61,432 bases of DNA, from NCBI GenBank assembly GCA_049302575.1, contig JBAQMG010000093.1, forward strand, positions 1 through 61,432, in the 5' to 3' direction. Each line of letters begins with the position of its first letter. The first letter of the stretch is position 1. The DNA is from JBAQMG01 sp049302575. GTDB taxonomy: Bacteria > Bacillota > Desulfitobacteriia > Desulfitobacteriales > Desulfitobacteriaceae. Below are positions 1 through 9,164 of this stretch, piece after piece. The notes under the pieces were generated by a model. It searched no databases and had not been told where the DNA came from. It was given only the letters and a program-made list of their open reading frames with translations. The translations under genes were made by a program, and so were the position numbers.

Positions 1-213
1 GGGCTTTTTTGTTGAAACAAAAAGTCTAATTTGGTAGTGGGATTAATGATATAGTGAAACTGTCTACAATGTGTAGCACCGTCGCAGATTTATGAGGGTG
101 CAATAAAACATATTGATGCTGCAAATAATAGGGTTGATCATTATTGAAAAGTGTTAAAATATACTTGGAGAATATAATGAAGTATAACCTTGGTGTGGTT
201 TCAGCATGACACA

Positions 214-489
214 TCAATACTTTGTATAGTTCTCCAGATCATTATTAACACCGTATTGCATCTGAATTTCATTTATACGCGGTATCCACTGGTTTAACCG
301 TTCTTGAACTTCCCTATCGCTTACTTGATCTACAAATAGCACCTGATTTTCACTTAATTGCACAGCAATCTTATACTGATTATTTGTATTATCTGCGCTG
401 ACCAGAATTCCTTCATATGGTTCTTTAGTATATGGAGAGTTAAAGAGAAAATCCTCTTTGCTCATTATTTCGCCTTTGACTTGGTTCAT
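214..489 (-). CDS. hypothetical protein, 91 aa
   Basis: A small soluble acidic protein with no membrane segment, signal peptide or cysteines. I do not recognise the family. A purine-rich GAGGGG lies about 12 nt upstream of the first ATG. An internal ATG eight codons in (465) has only a weak AAAGGCG before it, so either start is possible. The gene runs away from the promoter region of the 51-aa gene on the other strand. The downstream 213 bases to the window edge hold no gene that I can support. Confidence 0.6.
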   Translation of the reverse strand: MNQVKGEIMSKEDFLFNSPYTKEPYEGILVSADNTNNQYKIAVQLSENQVLFVDQVSDREVQERLNQWIPRINEIQMQYGVNNDLENYTKY

Positions 490-720
490 TTATAAATCAA
501 TCCCCTCTATAGTATTTATTGGAGATATTTTGCCCCAAGATTGGATTTCTATGTAATCACATTTCCTGAAAAGATAGCATTTTATCGGAATTTATCATCT
601 CGTCAAATGTGTTATTTGGAGAGTAAATAAAGCTGATTCAAGTTAGAAATTGAAGAACTATGCTATAATGTAATAGTAGTCGTTTAATAACTTGATTACG
701 ATGAGGAGGGATGGATTATC

Positions 721-876
721 ATGGATGATAAAACCAAGGAATTAATGCAAAAAATAATTGCTGATAAAAAACTTAAGAGTGCCAGCCAAAGCGGTTTGCA
801 ACGAGGTCCTGGAAGCATGGGCAATACCCGAAATGCGATAAAGAAGTTTAAAAAGGGTGGCGTATTCGATAAATAG
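721..876 (+). CDS. small basic protein, 51 aa, unknown function
   Basis: This 51-codon gene starts at ATG 721 behind a strong AGGAGGG at 704-710, with a TATAAT box at 664-669. The product is lysine-rich, with a Gly/Ser/Asn-rich middle (GPGSMGNTRN) and a basic C-terminus ending GGVFDK. It has no cysteine and no hydrophobic stretch. A hairpin terminator follows at 920-955, so the gene looks like a complete monocistronic unit. I do not recognise a family. The regulatory signals on both sides make it credible despite its size. Confidence 0.6.
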   Translation: MDDKTKELMQKIIADKKLKSASQSGLQRGPGSMGNTRNAIKKFKKGGVFDK

Positions 877-919
877 TCTAGCTGTTTAAACAATGATTTT
901 AACCTTAATTTACTATAAT

Positions 920-960
920 AAGCTATAGAATCAGTTTTTTCTGGTTGTATAGCTTCTTTA
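920..960 (+). terminator. intrinsic terminator after the 51-aa gene
   Basis: Arms 920-934 and 941-955 pair over 15 positions with one mismatch and one wobble, around a six-T loop. A T-rich stretch follows. It sits about 45 nt after the stop of the 51-aa gene. Confidence 0.65.
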
Positions 961-993
961 TTTGGTAAGAATGTTTAAAAGCCTTTTGGTATT

Positions 994-1125
994 CTAACGA
1001 ATTACGATATTTCTCATATAAAGTTCACATAATGGTAACAAATTTATTTTATGATAACTACAGAGGACAACACAACCGTTAATTCTGCGGTTTATATATA
1101 AGGTAATACGTTTCTTTCTTTTCAT
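994..1125 (-). CDS. possible 43-aa basic peptide
   Basis: A 43-codon reading frame on the minus strand starts at ATG 1125, five bases after AAGGAGG (plus-strand 1131-1137). The product begins MKRKKR and has three cysteines. No convincing promoter was found. The hairpin at 1151-1167 lies directly upstream of it. The ribosome binding site is the only strong support, so this may be a chance ORF. Confidence 0.25.
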   Translation of the reverse strand: MKRKKRITLYINRRINGCVVLCSYHKINLLPLCELYMRNIVIR

Positions 1126-1150
1126 TCTTTCCTCCTTCTTATTCTTATTT

Positions 1151-1178
1151 CCCCTCCTAGTGAGGGGTATTTTTTTTC
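1151..1178. terminator. GC-rich hairpin with T-tract
   Basis: CCCCTC and GAGGGG arms (1151-1156, 1162-1167) surround CTAGT. An 8-base T run follows on the plus strand, which fits an intrinsic terminator for plus-strand transcription. Read on the other strand it precedes a possible 43-aa peptide and resembles the C/G palindromes found elsewhere in the window, so a regulatory role cannot be excluded. The rest of 877-1270 shows only this, the terminator at 920-960 and a 10-bp palindrome at 1202-1211. Confidence 0.45.
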
Positions 1179-1272
1179 TCTAAAGTATAATTTCAAGGTA
1201 TACACTAGTGTGACAATACGTCTGATTATACTATCAGATTTTCATGATAAAAGAATTTTACTTCTGGGATGC

Positions 1273-1323
1273 TTGAAAAAGAGGGCTTACTTTTATATAA
1301 TATATATGAATACATGTTCATAT
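1273..1323 (+). promoter_or_regulatory. cad promoter with ArsR/SmtB-type operator
   Basis: A near-consensus promoter is visible: TTGAAA at 1273-1278, a 17-bp spacer, and TATAAT at 1296-1301. Directly downstream, 1304-1323 is a perfect inverted repeat ATATGAA-N6-TTCATAT, the form typical of SmtB/CadC/CzrA operators (ATA-TGAA-N6-TTCA-TAT). It covers the expected transcription start near 1307-1309. Binding by the repressor encoded immediately downstream would therefore block initiation. Confidence 0.8.
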
Positions 1324-1342
1324 GATTGGAAGTGATAGTTCT

Positions 1343-1786
1343 ATGTTGAAAAAGGAAAGTGAACAGGGTAAGGGTTGTTGTCAAAAAGTACTGATAGATT
1401 CTACACCCTCGAATATCGAAAATCTCAAAGAAAGCTGCCCTAGCTGTGATATTGTTTGTATACATTCCGAAAGAATTAAGAGTGTTAGCCATAAACTTAT
1501 CCAACCCGAGCAAGCCGGAGATTTAGCAGATTTGTTTAAGACCCTCGCTGATCCTACGCGAGTAAAAATCCTTGACGCACTCTCTAAAGCAGAGTTTTGT
1601 GTATGCGATTTAGCTGAAATCTTAGGTCTTAGCCAGTCAGCAACCTCACATCAGTTACGTGTCTTGCGCAATAACAAGCTTGTAAAATATCGACGCGAAG
1701 GAAAAATGATTTACTATACTCTTGATGATGAACACGTTTTGGGACTGTACAGTCAAGGATTAGAACATATTTCTGAACACCACTAA
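1343..1786 (+). CDS. cadC: ArsR/SmtB-family metal-responsive repressor (CadC-like)
   Basis: A winged-helix repressor that should release the operator at 1304-1323 when it binds Zn/Cd/Pb and so derepress the ATPase gene that follows. With the start at ATG 1343 it has 147 aa. It carries an N-terminal cysteine-rich extension (C12, C13, C32, C35, C39), the alpha3 metal box ELCVCDL-like FCVCDL at about 85-90, and a recognition helix around LSQSATSHQLRVLR. The alternative ATG at 1322 overlaps the operator and lies too close to the predicted transcript start, so I prefer 1343. The extra cysteine pair makes a CadC-type Cys4 site plausible. The effector metal is inferred. Confidence 0.85.
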   Translation: MLKKESEQGKGCCQKVLIDSTPSNIENLKESCPSCDIVCIHSERIKSVSHKLIQPEQAGDLADLFKTLADPTRVKILDALSKAEFCVCDLAEILGLSQSATSHQLRVLRNNKLVKYRREGKMIYYTLDDEHVLGLYSQGLEHISEHH

Positions 1787-1824
1787 AGTAGCAGCAAGGC
1801 GGGGACTTAAAGGGGGAAAAAGTG

Positions 1825-3996
1825 ATGCCAGTAAAAGAAGAGAAAATTGAGGAACGTGTTAAATACCGGATTGAGGGGGATTTTTGCGCCAATTGTTCCG
1901 CCAAAATGGAGAGAGCGCTTAGCGAAACGAAAGGTATAGGACCGACTAATATCAATTATGCTTTAAAGACGGTAGTATTGCCTAATTCTTTGGTTAGAGA
2001 AGCCCAAATTATTATAGAAAACATCGAACGCGGAGTCAAGCTTGTACCAATAGAAAAGCGCAAAATCAAGGTAAATCAAGGATCTGAAAGAATTCTATTT
2101 AGCATAAAGTTGGTAAGAATAATGATAGCCAGCCTACTGTTTATTATTGGCTTGGTTTTTGGCTCACAGTGGCAAGATGCTTCGTTGACAGCCTTAGAGT
2201 ACATTGTTTTTCTTTCGGCATATCTTCTAGTTGGCTACGAGGTTTTAAATAAAGCTTTGCGAAACATTTTTAAGGGAGCTATTTTCGACGAGAATTTTCT
2301 AATGTCCTTAGCGACAATTGGGGCTATAATGATCCATCAATTACCAGAAGCAGTTGGCGTTATGTTGTTCTATTCCATAGGTGAGTATATCGAAGCTCTG
2401 GCCGTCGACCGATCACGTCATTCAATACAAGCCTTGCTCGAATTCAGACCTGATTACGCCAACCTAATGAACCAGTCAGAGGTTATTAAAATTGATCCGG
2501 AAGAGGTGCAAGTTGGCCAACAGATCATGGTGCGCCCCGGAGAAAAGGTTCCTCTTGACGGTAAAGTTCTTCACGGCAGTTCCTACCTCGATACTTCGGT
2601 TCTCACTGGGGAATCAGTTCCCCGAAGAGTAGAGGCTGGAGACACCATATTGGCGGGAATGATCAATCAATCAGGAGTTCTTGTTGTTAGCGTAACTCAT
2701 GAGGTTGCAGAGTCCTCCGTCCAAAAAATCTTAGACTTAGTAGAAAATGCAGGTTCTCGTAAAGCCAGTACCGAAAAATTTATTACGACTTTTGCCAGGT
2801 ATTATACTCCGATGATAGTGCTCATCGCTCTCGGGATTGCCGTTATCCCTTCGTTATTTTTTGGCGGTGTCCTTAGGGAATGGCTCTACCGAGCGATGAC
2901 AATTCTGGTTATTTCTTGTCCCTGTGCCTTGGTGATTTCCGTTCCCTTGGGGTATTTCGGGGGGATTGGTGGTGCCTCTAAGCATGGGATTTTGGTGAAA
3001 GGGGCTAACTTTTTGGAAGCACTCACTGGCGTCCGAACGGTAGTCTTCGATAAGACTGGAACCTTGACCCAAGGGGTGTTTGAAGTGGTTCAAATTAAGG
3101 CTGCTAACGGCTTCAATGAAACGGAATTATTAGAAATCGTGGCCACAGCCGAAGCCCATTCTAACCATCCGATTGCTAAGTCTATTCGGGAGAGATTCGG
3201 AAAGAATATCGATGCTGGACTTATTGAGGGTTATCAGGAAATAAGCGGAAAAGGGATACGGGCTAGCCTTCGGGGGCAAGAAGTTCTAGTGGGCAAGGTC
3301 GATCTCTTGGCTCAAGCGGGAATAAGCATTCCCAGTGAAGTAAGCAAGGGGGCTGCTGGTACAACTGTCTACGTTGCCCACAAAGGTCAGTATGCAGGGT
3401 ACTTGCTTATAGCAGATAAAATAAAAGTGGGTGCTCGTGAGACAGTTCAAGCTCTCAACGAGGCTGGCATAAAAACGGTCATGTTAACAGGAGATAATCT
3501 AGCTGTTGCTCAAGCAGTTTCCAGTGAACTAGGCTTAACTGAATACCATGCTGATTTATTACCTGAAGATAAGGTTGCTTGGCTAGAAAAACTAATTAGT
3601 GAATCCAAGGCTCAGGGTAAAGGGAAAGTAGCTTTTGTTGGGGACGGAATTAACGATGCACCAGTCTTGACTAGAGCGGATATTGGGATTGCTATGGGAG
3701 GATTAGGAGCGGATGCTGCAATTGAGGCGGCAGATGTCGTATTGATGGAGGATCAGCCGGAAAAACTCTTGAGTGCCATAAGTATTGCTCGTTTCACTAA
3801 AAGGATTATTTGGCAAAATATTGTTTTCGCTCTTTTAATTAAACTAGGCTTTATAATCTTGGGAGCCTTTGGTGTCGCTAATATGTGGGAAGCTGTGTTT
3901 GCTGATGTGGGTGTCGCTTTAATAGCTATCTTCAATGCTACACGCGTAAGGAACTTCTCGGTTCCTAAGATTAACCGCAGCAACGAGGTCAATTAA
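1825..3996 (+). CDS. cadA: heavy-metal P1B-type ATPase (Cd/Zn/Pb exporter)
   Basis: An ATP-driven metal efflux pump in the cytoplasmic membrane, about 723 aa. It has an N-terminal HMA-like domain with CANC (C21-C24), a TGES actuator motif, the CPC transmembrane metal site at 365-367, the phosphorylated Asp409 in DKTGT, and GDGINDAP at about 606-613. CPC with a C-terminal membrane pair fits the Zn/Cd/Pb class better than the Cu class. GTG at 1822 is also possible, but the AGGGGG at 1811-1816 is better spaced for ATG 1825. It lies 38 bp after the ArsR-type repressor and very likely shares its operon. Copper specificity seems unlikely but is not excluded. Confidence 0.9.
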   Translation: MPVKEEKIEERVKYRIEGDFCANCSAKMERALSETKGIGPTNINYALKTVVLPNSLVREAQIIIENIERGVKLVPIEKRKIKVNQGSERILFSIKLVRIMIASLLFIIGLVFGSQWQDASLTALEYIVFLSAYLLVGYEVLNKALRNIFKGAIFDENFLMSLATIGAIMIHQLPEAVGVMLFYSIGEYIEALAVDRSRHSIQALLEFRPDYANLMNQSEVIKIDPEEVQVGQQIMVRPGEKVPLDGKVLHGSSYLDTSVLTGESVPRRVEAGDTILAGMINQSGVLVVSVTHEVAESSVQKILDLVENAGSRKASTEKFITTFARYYTPMIVLIALGIAVIPSLFFGGVLREWLYRAMTILVISCPCALVISVPLGYFGGIGGASKHGILVKGANFLEALTGVRTVVFDKTGTLTQGVFEVVQIKAANGFNETELLEIVATAEAHSNHPIAKSIRERFGKNIDAGLIEGYQEISGKGIRASLRGQEVLVGKVDLLAQAGISIPSEVSKGAAGTTVYVAHKGQYAGYLLIADKIKVGARETVQALNEAGIKTVMLTGDNLAVAQAVSSELGLTEYHADLLPEDKVAWLEKLISESKAQGKGKVAFVGDGINDAPVLTRADIGIAMGGLGADAAIEAADVVLMEDQPEKLLSAISIARFTKRIIWQNIVFALLIKLGFIILGAFGVANMWEAVFADVGVALIAIFNATRVRNFSVPKINRSNEVN

Positions 3997-4074
3997 AGGT
4001 ATTAACAATTCTTTACCGTGGACACGCGAGTATATGTATAAAGCTGAAGTTAACGCATAAGAGAAAATCAAGCA

Positions 4075-4120
4075 GGTCAATAAGAACCCCCTCGAAGTTT
4101 AGAAGGGGTTCTTATTGACC
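4075..4120. terminator. 16-bp perfect hairpin after cadA
   Basis: GGTCAATAAGAACCCC at 4075-4090 pairs perfectly with 4105-4120 around a 14-base loop. There is no long T-tract, so it may terminate weakly or act as an RNA end-protecting structure. It separates the metal operon from topB. Confidence 0.6.
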
Positions 4121-4252
4121 TTGGCTAGTTTAAGGTTTTGCTGAAATCTAATTCAGTGTGAAGTAGAGTAGGATAGAAGTATTAAACTTCGTTTATGAAA
4201 TTATGGATTGTTAAGATATAATAGTTCTGTTATTAGAAAGAGAGGTCTGAGC

Positions 4253-6823
4253 ATGGGAAAAACACTCATCGTAGCAGAGAAACCGTCTCAAGCACGTGAA
4301 TATGCCTCGGCCTTGGGCGTACAGGGTAAAAGAGATGGGTATTTAGAAAATGAGCAGTATGTGATTACCTGGTGCTTTGGCCATCTTTTAGAGTTGGAGC
4401 GTCCAGAGGCCTATATGGATCTAGACCAAGTAGGAAAACGTTGGAGTTTAAGGCGCTTGCCGGTTTTGCCAGGCTTAACTGCCTTTCGACGGGTGGTTAA
4501 ATCCGGGGCGAGCAAACAATATCAGGTGATTCAACAGTGGTTAAAGTCTTCGGACATTGAGCAAGTCATTTGTGGAACGGATGCTGATCGGGAGGGTCAA
4601 GTGCTCTTCCAGGAAGTGTGGGATGCCTCCAAGTGCCGCAAACCTTTAGCTAGGCTTTGGATTTCTTCCTTGACGACCGCGGCAATTCGGGAGGGTATAA
4701 CCCGTCTTCGACCTGCAGAAGTTGTGGCGGGTTTGGCTGCTGCTGGGTACGGTAGATCCTTCGCGGACTGGGACTTCGGAATGAATCTGACAGAAGGGTT
4801 TACTTCGCTATTTGGAAGTTTTGATCAAGTGCGCAAGAAACCCAATGTTATCTCGATTGGTAGAGTACAGACCCCGACTCTGGCCTTGATCGTGGAGCGA
4901 GAATGGGAGATTGAACGCTTTGTTGCCCTGCCCTACTATGAAGTGCGGGCTGAGTTTTCCTCAATACAGGGAGAATATCCCAGTCGTTGGTTTGATCCAA
5001 GTGAGGAAGGGAAACGTCTTACGAATCGTCAAGACGCTGAAGATATTGTGCTTAAAACTCAGGGTAAACCTGGAGAAATAGTTAAAATGGAACAGAAGGA
5101 TGTTCAGGAACCTCCACCGCTCTTGTTTGATCTAACGTCCTTGACGATCACAGCCTCAAAGCGCTATAGTTTTAGCGCAGAAAAGGTTTTACAGTTAGCT
5201 CAATCCCTTTATGAGAAAAAAGCTATTACCTATCCACGCACAGACTGTGCCTATTTATCTGAGGACCTTCTACCGAAGTTACCTGCTCATCTTAAGGCTA
5301 TACGTCAAGGGCCCTACACTAATTTGGTCGATGAAGCTAGTCAATTAGGAGTACCCAAGGGAAAACGCGTCATCAATACGATCACCGCACATCATGCTAT
5401 CATTCCGACAACTGAGAAAGCATTCATCGAAAAACTTTCAGGCGAAGAACAGAAACTATACGACTTGATCGTTCGGCGATTTCTGGCAGTTTGGTTTCCA
5501 CCCGCTCGTTATCATCAGACTGAAGTGGTGACTGAGGTCGAGGGTGAACTCTTTCGGACAAAAGGCAAGGTATTACTGAGCTTGGGCTGGAAGAAAGTCT
5601 ATGATACAGAGGATCAAGAGGACGGGCTTGAGCCTTTAAATGCTGATAACAAAGGGCTAGGAAAAACGAAAACCTCTGGACGCAAAGCCAAGAAGAAAGA
5701 GGACAGTGACCAGCCGGATGATGAAAATAGGGCTTTACCCCCCCTACACCAAGGGGAGAGTGTACGGACAAAACGGGTTTTTAGTGAAGAAAAGACCACC
5801 AAACCTCCCAAACGCTTTACTCAAGGTGATTTACTTAAAGCGATGGAGGGTGCAGGTAAGCAAATTGATGATGAGATTCTACGTCAACAATTGAAAGGGA
5901 AAGGCCTTGGCACAGTGGCGACCCGACCAGCTATTATGGAAAATCTTATCGATAGGGGATACATTTTTCAAGAGCAAAAGGTCCTCAAACCCACTGGAAA
6001 AGGCTCAGAGCTTATTCGACTGATCAAGGAAAGACTGCCTCAGGCTCAGCTCCTGATTAGTGCGGAAATGACGGGACAAATGGAGTTTAATCTTTCAAGA
6101 GTGGAAAAGGGAGAATTGAGTATAGAAAGCTATATGGCGGACGTGGAAAACGCCATTCGTCTAATTATCCAAGAACTGAGATCTTTTGAAGCTAAATACG
6201 GTAAAAGTCCTTTGGCTTTAGCGCCTTCAGAACGATCAAAGAAAGCAGATAAAGGGGAAGGGACAATTAAAGATCGTCAGAAAGAAAGTAAAGTTCAGGG
6301 GTCAAAGAAGGAAGTTAGAGGAACCTTAACAGAAGGTAATTCGAACGAAGCTAATTCAGTGGGAGGGAATTCTTCAGAGGGAGAGAAATCAATAAGAAAG
6401 AACTTAACCGAAGAAGAGGGCATGCAAACCAAAAAGAAGAGGACAAGTGTAAAGAAGGCGCTAAAATCAAAAGTAGTCGACGAAGATAATAGTCAAGAGA
6501 CCCCTGCTAGAGCAACGGTAGTAAGGAGTATTAGTCAAGCTGAAGTCCTAGGTATTTGCCCACGTTGTGCTGGAAATGTAATAGAAGGACAGAAGGGTTA
6601 TGGTTGCGCTAACTGGCGAAATGGCTGCCGGTTCATTGTCTGGAAAAGTGCGATTTGCGGCAAAGTTCTTTCTCCCAATCAAATAAAAAGCCTCTTGAAG
6701 AAAGGGAAGACCCCGCTGATCAAAGGGTTTAAATCCAAAACGGGAAAAGCTTTTGCAGCTTACCTGATCTGGGAAGATCGCGTAGAGGGGAAACTGAAAT
6801 TCGAGTTTGAAGAAAGCAATTAA
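4253..6823 (+). CDS. topB: DNA topoisomerase III (type IA)
   Basis: Relaxes or decatenates DNA by single-strand passage. Starting at ATG 4253 (GAGGTC just upstream) it has 856 aa. It shows the TOPRIM N-terminus (KTLIVAEKPSQA), TDADREGQ acidic motif at 109-116, SIGRVQTPTLALI, and the catalytic Tyr327 in YPRTDC. A C-terminal CPRC zinc-ribbon-like segment starts at C769. Two low-complexity charged linkers are present: one near residues 460-525 inside the core, and a long Lys/Glu/Ser/Asn-rich one at about 660-760. They make it longer than typical TopB proteins (about 700-730 aa). A TATAAT box lies at 4217-4222. Shown as a single gene with chrA close behind. Confidence 0.9.
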   Translation: MGKTLIVAEKPSQAREYASALGVQGKRDGYLENEQYVITWCFGHLLELERPEAYMDLDQVGKRWSLRRLPVLPGLTAFRRVVKSGASKQYQVIQQWLKSSDIEQVICGTDADREGQVLFQEVWDASKCRKPLARLWISSLTTAAIREGITRLRPAEVVAGLAAAGYGRSFADWDFGMNLTEGFTSLFGSFDQVRKKPNVISIGRVQTPTLALIVEREWEIERFVALPYYEVRAEFSSIQGEYPSRWFDPSEEGKRLTNRQDAEDIVLKTQGKPGEIVKMEQKDVQEPPPLLFDLTSLTITASKRYSFSAEKVLQLAQSLYEKKAITYPRTDCAYLSEDLLPKLPAHLKAIRQGPYTNLVDEASQLGVPKGKRVINTITAHHAIIPTTEKAFIEKLSGEEQKLYDLIVRRFLAVWFPPARYHQTEVVTEVEGELFRTKGKVLLSLGWKKVYDTEDQEDGLEPLNADNKGLGKTKTSGRKAKKKEDSDQPDDENRALPPLHQGESVRTKRVFSEEKTTKPPKRFTQGDLLKAMEGAGKQIDDEILRQQLKGKGLGTVATRPAIMENLIDRGYIFQEQKVLKPTGKGSELIRLIKERLPQAQLLISAEMTGQMEFNLSRVEKGELSIESYMADVENAIRLIIQELRSFEAKYGKSPLALAPSERSKKADKGEGTIKDRQKESKVQGSKKEVRGTLTEGNSNEANSVGGNSSEGEKSIRKNLTEEEGMQTKKKRTSVKKALKSKVVDEDNSQETPARATVVRSISQAEVLGICPRCAGNVIEGQKGYGCANWRNGCRFIVWKSAICGKVLSPNQIKSLLKKGKTPLIKGFKSKTGKAFAAYLIWEDRVEGKLKFEFEESN

Positions 6824-6831
6824 AGAGGTCC

Positions 6832-8034
6832 ATGAATATGCGAGAAGAAATTAAGGTTAGAGAACTAAAAGTAAGGTTAATTGATATCTTCCTGGTTTTC
6901 TTAAAAATGGGGTTAACTGCCTTTGGACCCTCGATGATTGTAGAAGCCAAAAAGCAGATTGTAAGACGCAAAGGGTGGATCTCCGAGCAAGAGGTCTTAA
7001 CTGGTTTGGCGTTAGCACAGTTTTTGCCCGGAGCTACCTATGCAAACTTTGCCGTTTTTTTGGGCTACAGTATAAGAAAACTGCAGGGTGCTATAGTAAG
7101 TTTTCTGGGTTTTATCTTACCGCCCTTTACGCTGATGCTAGTTTTAGCCTACTTATACTTTCGATATAGTGATATTCCAGTTGTCTTAACGATGCTTCGT
7201 GGTTTACAGGCAATAGTAGTTGCACTCATTGCCAATGCTATTTGGGAGCTTGCAAAATTAGTGCTTAAAGATTGGCAAGCTCTTCTAATCTTGGCCATTT
7301 CCATAATACTGGGTTGGGCTAATCCTAATATTTTCTTAAGTTTATTTTGTGCAGGGCTTCTGTCCATAGGCTTGTACAGGCCATGGAGGAATAAAGGTAA
7401 GCAGTGTAAGGTAATCAGTGATCATAAAAACGATCATTATTGGCGTGAAGTTATAATAGTCATCTCAGTTCTATTGGCTATCTCGGTAATTTCAGCGTTT
7501 AATCCCCTTATCTTAAAGCTTGAAGTTGTGTTTTTTAAAATTGGATTGTTGGTTTTTGGGAATGGCTTTACGATGATTCCATTAATCCAGCACGAGGTAG
7601 TTAACGTTTACCATTGGCTTGATGATAGTCAATTCAGAGTTGGGATTGCTTTGGGGCAAATTACGCCTGGTCCGGTTGTTATTACCGCAACCTTTGTCGG
7701 TTATAAGGTATTAGGCTTATTAGGAGCCCTTGCTGCAACTCTTGGCATCTTTGCGCCTAGCTTTCTACTTGTTGTATTAGTGATGCCTTTTTATCAGAGG
7801 TTAAGAGAGCATGCCTGGGTTAAGGTCATCTTTAACGGTGTATTGGTCGCTTTTGTGGGTTTAATGCTGATTGTCTTGTTTAATATGAGTAAACAAAGTC
7901 TAGTCGATCCCTTAACAATTTGTTTTGCTATATTTGCCCTGATTTCCTTGCGGGTGTGGAAAGTTGAGGTTTTGTGGGTAGTCCTAGGTGGTACAAGCCT
8001 TTATTTGCTTTGTGTAAATGTTTTAAATTTATAG
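6832..8034 (+). CDS. chrA: chromate transporter (ChrA, two-domain form)
   Basis: A 400-aa polytopic membrane protein of the CHR family, which exports chromate in resistant bacteria. It contains two homologous halves. The first has FGPSMIVEAK and LAQFLPGATYANFAVFLGY. The second has FGNGFTMIPLIQHEVV and LGQITPGPVVITATFVGY. This is the fused long-chain form. It begins 8 bp after topB, behind GAGGTCC, so it is probably co-transcribed. In sulfate reducers related proteins may also move sulfate. The substrate here is inferred from the family only. Confidence 0.85.
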   Translation: MNMREEIKVRELKVRLIDIFLVFLKMGLTAFGPSMIVEAKKQIVRRKGWISEQEVLTGLALAQFLPGATYANFAVFLGYSIRKLQGAIVSFLGFILPPFTLMLVLAYLYFRYSDIPVVLTMLRGLQAIVVALIANAIWELAKLVLKDWQALLILAISIILGWANPNIFLSLFCAGLLSIGLYRPWRNKGKQCKVISDHKNDHYWREVIIVISVLLAISVISAFNPLILKLEVVFFKIGLLVFGNGFTMIPLIQHEVVNVYHWLDDSQFRVGIALGQITPGPVVITATFVGYKVLGLLGALAATLGIFAPSFLLVVLVMPFYQRLREHAWVKVIFNGVLVAFVGLMLIVLFNMSKQSLVDPLTICFAIFALISLRVWKVEVLWVVLGGTSLYLLCVNVLNL

Positions 8035-8140
8035 TCGCTTTCGCTTATACGAATAAGATCCTATCAACGAGTGTGATACTAGTCACAGCATTGGAACTCA
8101 TTTAAAGTTAAGATAAGAGAGTAAAGGTGGTGTGCTTCCA

Positions 8141-8671
8141 ATGTCAACAAATATCTTTCATAGGTATATCTCTAAAATGAAGGGAATACGCCGAACAAAT
8201 CCTTTGGTCGCTCCTCCGATTTTTGATGTATTTATCTCAGCGTTAGGAGCCTTTCTGGGAATAATGACTGTGGCTGTGTTATCTATGGTTTACCATATGC
8301 CGATGCTGGTAGCGTCTTTTGGAGCTTCAACTGTTTTGGTGTATGGTGTTCCAGACGCCCCTCTTTCACAACCGCGTAATGTTATTTTCGGCCACCTGCT
8401 TTCAGCAGTGATCGGTGTTAGTGTATATAGTTTATTTGGTTCAACTTGGTGGTCTGTAGCTTTAGGAACGAGCGTAGCTCTTGTTGTAATGATCCTCACC
8501 AAGACCACTCATCCGCCGGGAGGAGCTACAGCGATGGTTGCCATTTTGAATAAGGCGCAGCCGCTCTTTATACTTACGCCAGTATTAGCAGGAGCAGTAA
8601 TCCTGATCATTATTGGGATATTGATAAACAATTTGTCTCCCAATAGATCTTATCCAAGGTACTGGATTTAG
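8141..8671 (+). CDS. HPP-family integral membrane protein
   Basis: A 176-aa protein with four or so hydrophobic segments and the family signature HPPGGATA (about residues 125-135), preceded by the conserved motif SFGASTVLVYG. HPP proteins have been linked to nitrite transport in plastids and cyanobacteria. In anaerobes their role is unknown. The start at ATG 8141 is chosen because GGTGG at 8126-8130 is well spaced. The GTG at 8132 sits too close to it. The uspA gene follows 14 bp downstream and probably shares the transcript. Confidence 0.75.
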   Translation: MSTNIFHRYISKMKGIRRTNPLVAPPIFDVFISALGAFLGIMTVAVLSMVYHMPMLVASFGASTVLVYGVPDAPLSQPRNVIFGHLLSAVIGVSVYSLFGSTWWSVALGTSVALVVMILTKTTHPPGGATAMVAILNKAQPLFILTPVLAGAVILIIIGILINNLSPNRSYPRYWI

Positions 8672-8685
8672 GGAGGATTGAAAAG

Positions 8686-9114
8686 ATGTTTAAGAAAATT
8701 TTAGTTCCCACGGATTCCTCAGAATACTCGAGCCGAGCTTTACACCAAGCTCTGGAGTTAGCACAGCTAAGTGGGGCAGAAATCCTTTTGCTTCATGTAA
8801 CGTTTACTCCTGAAGCCTTGGGGTATGCTCTTTCAAACGGGATTGCCGTCCTCCAAGATCAGCTGGAGCTTGACGGCGAACAAGCTTTAGCCGCAACTTT
8901 GGCTGGAGTTAATCCTTCAGGACAGGTTAAGGTTAGGAAAAAACAGAGGCCTGGTCATCCGGCGGTCGTTATCTTGGAAGAAGTTGAGCTTGAAAACGTT
9001 GACCTGATTGTGATGGGAAGTCGTGGCTATGGCCCGATGGCTGGATCTGTTTTGGGAAGTGTTAGCCAAAGAGTTGTGCAAAAGGCTAGCTGTCCAGTGC
9101 TCATTGTTAAATAA
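8686..9114 (+). CDS. universal stress protein, UspA family
   Basis: A 142-aa single Usp domain that binds ATP in many homologues. It starts KKILVPTDSSEYS and carries the nucleotide-binding motif G-x2-G-x9-G-S near the C-terminus (GSRGYGPMAGSVLGS) plus the terminal strand PVLIVK. GGGAGG precedes ATG 8686. It follows an HPP membrane protein, and Usp proteins often accompany transporters as regulatory partners. The client here is not known. Confidence 0.85.
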   Translation: MFKKILVPTDSSEYSSRALHQALELAQLSGAEILLLHVTFTPEALGYALSNGIAVLQDQLELDGEQALAATLAGVNPSGQVKVRKKQRPGHPAVVILEEVELENVDLIVMGSRGYGPMAGSVLGSVSQRVVQKASCPVLIVK

Positions 9115-9164
9115 ACTTGCAGGGACAAATGAGTTTTTTATCATGCCTAAGGTTTCTTTCACAC

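Noticed and set aside
1..213. Possible gene at the left edge
   Set aside because: Only a short 63-codon minus-strand frame with no ribosome site or family resemblance was found. A small TTTTTTGTT/AACAAAAA hairpin at 5-25 may be the terminator of a gene outside the window.
5424..5811. Long minus-strand frames within topB
   Set aside because: They mirror the strongly coding plus-strand sequence and show no start signals.
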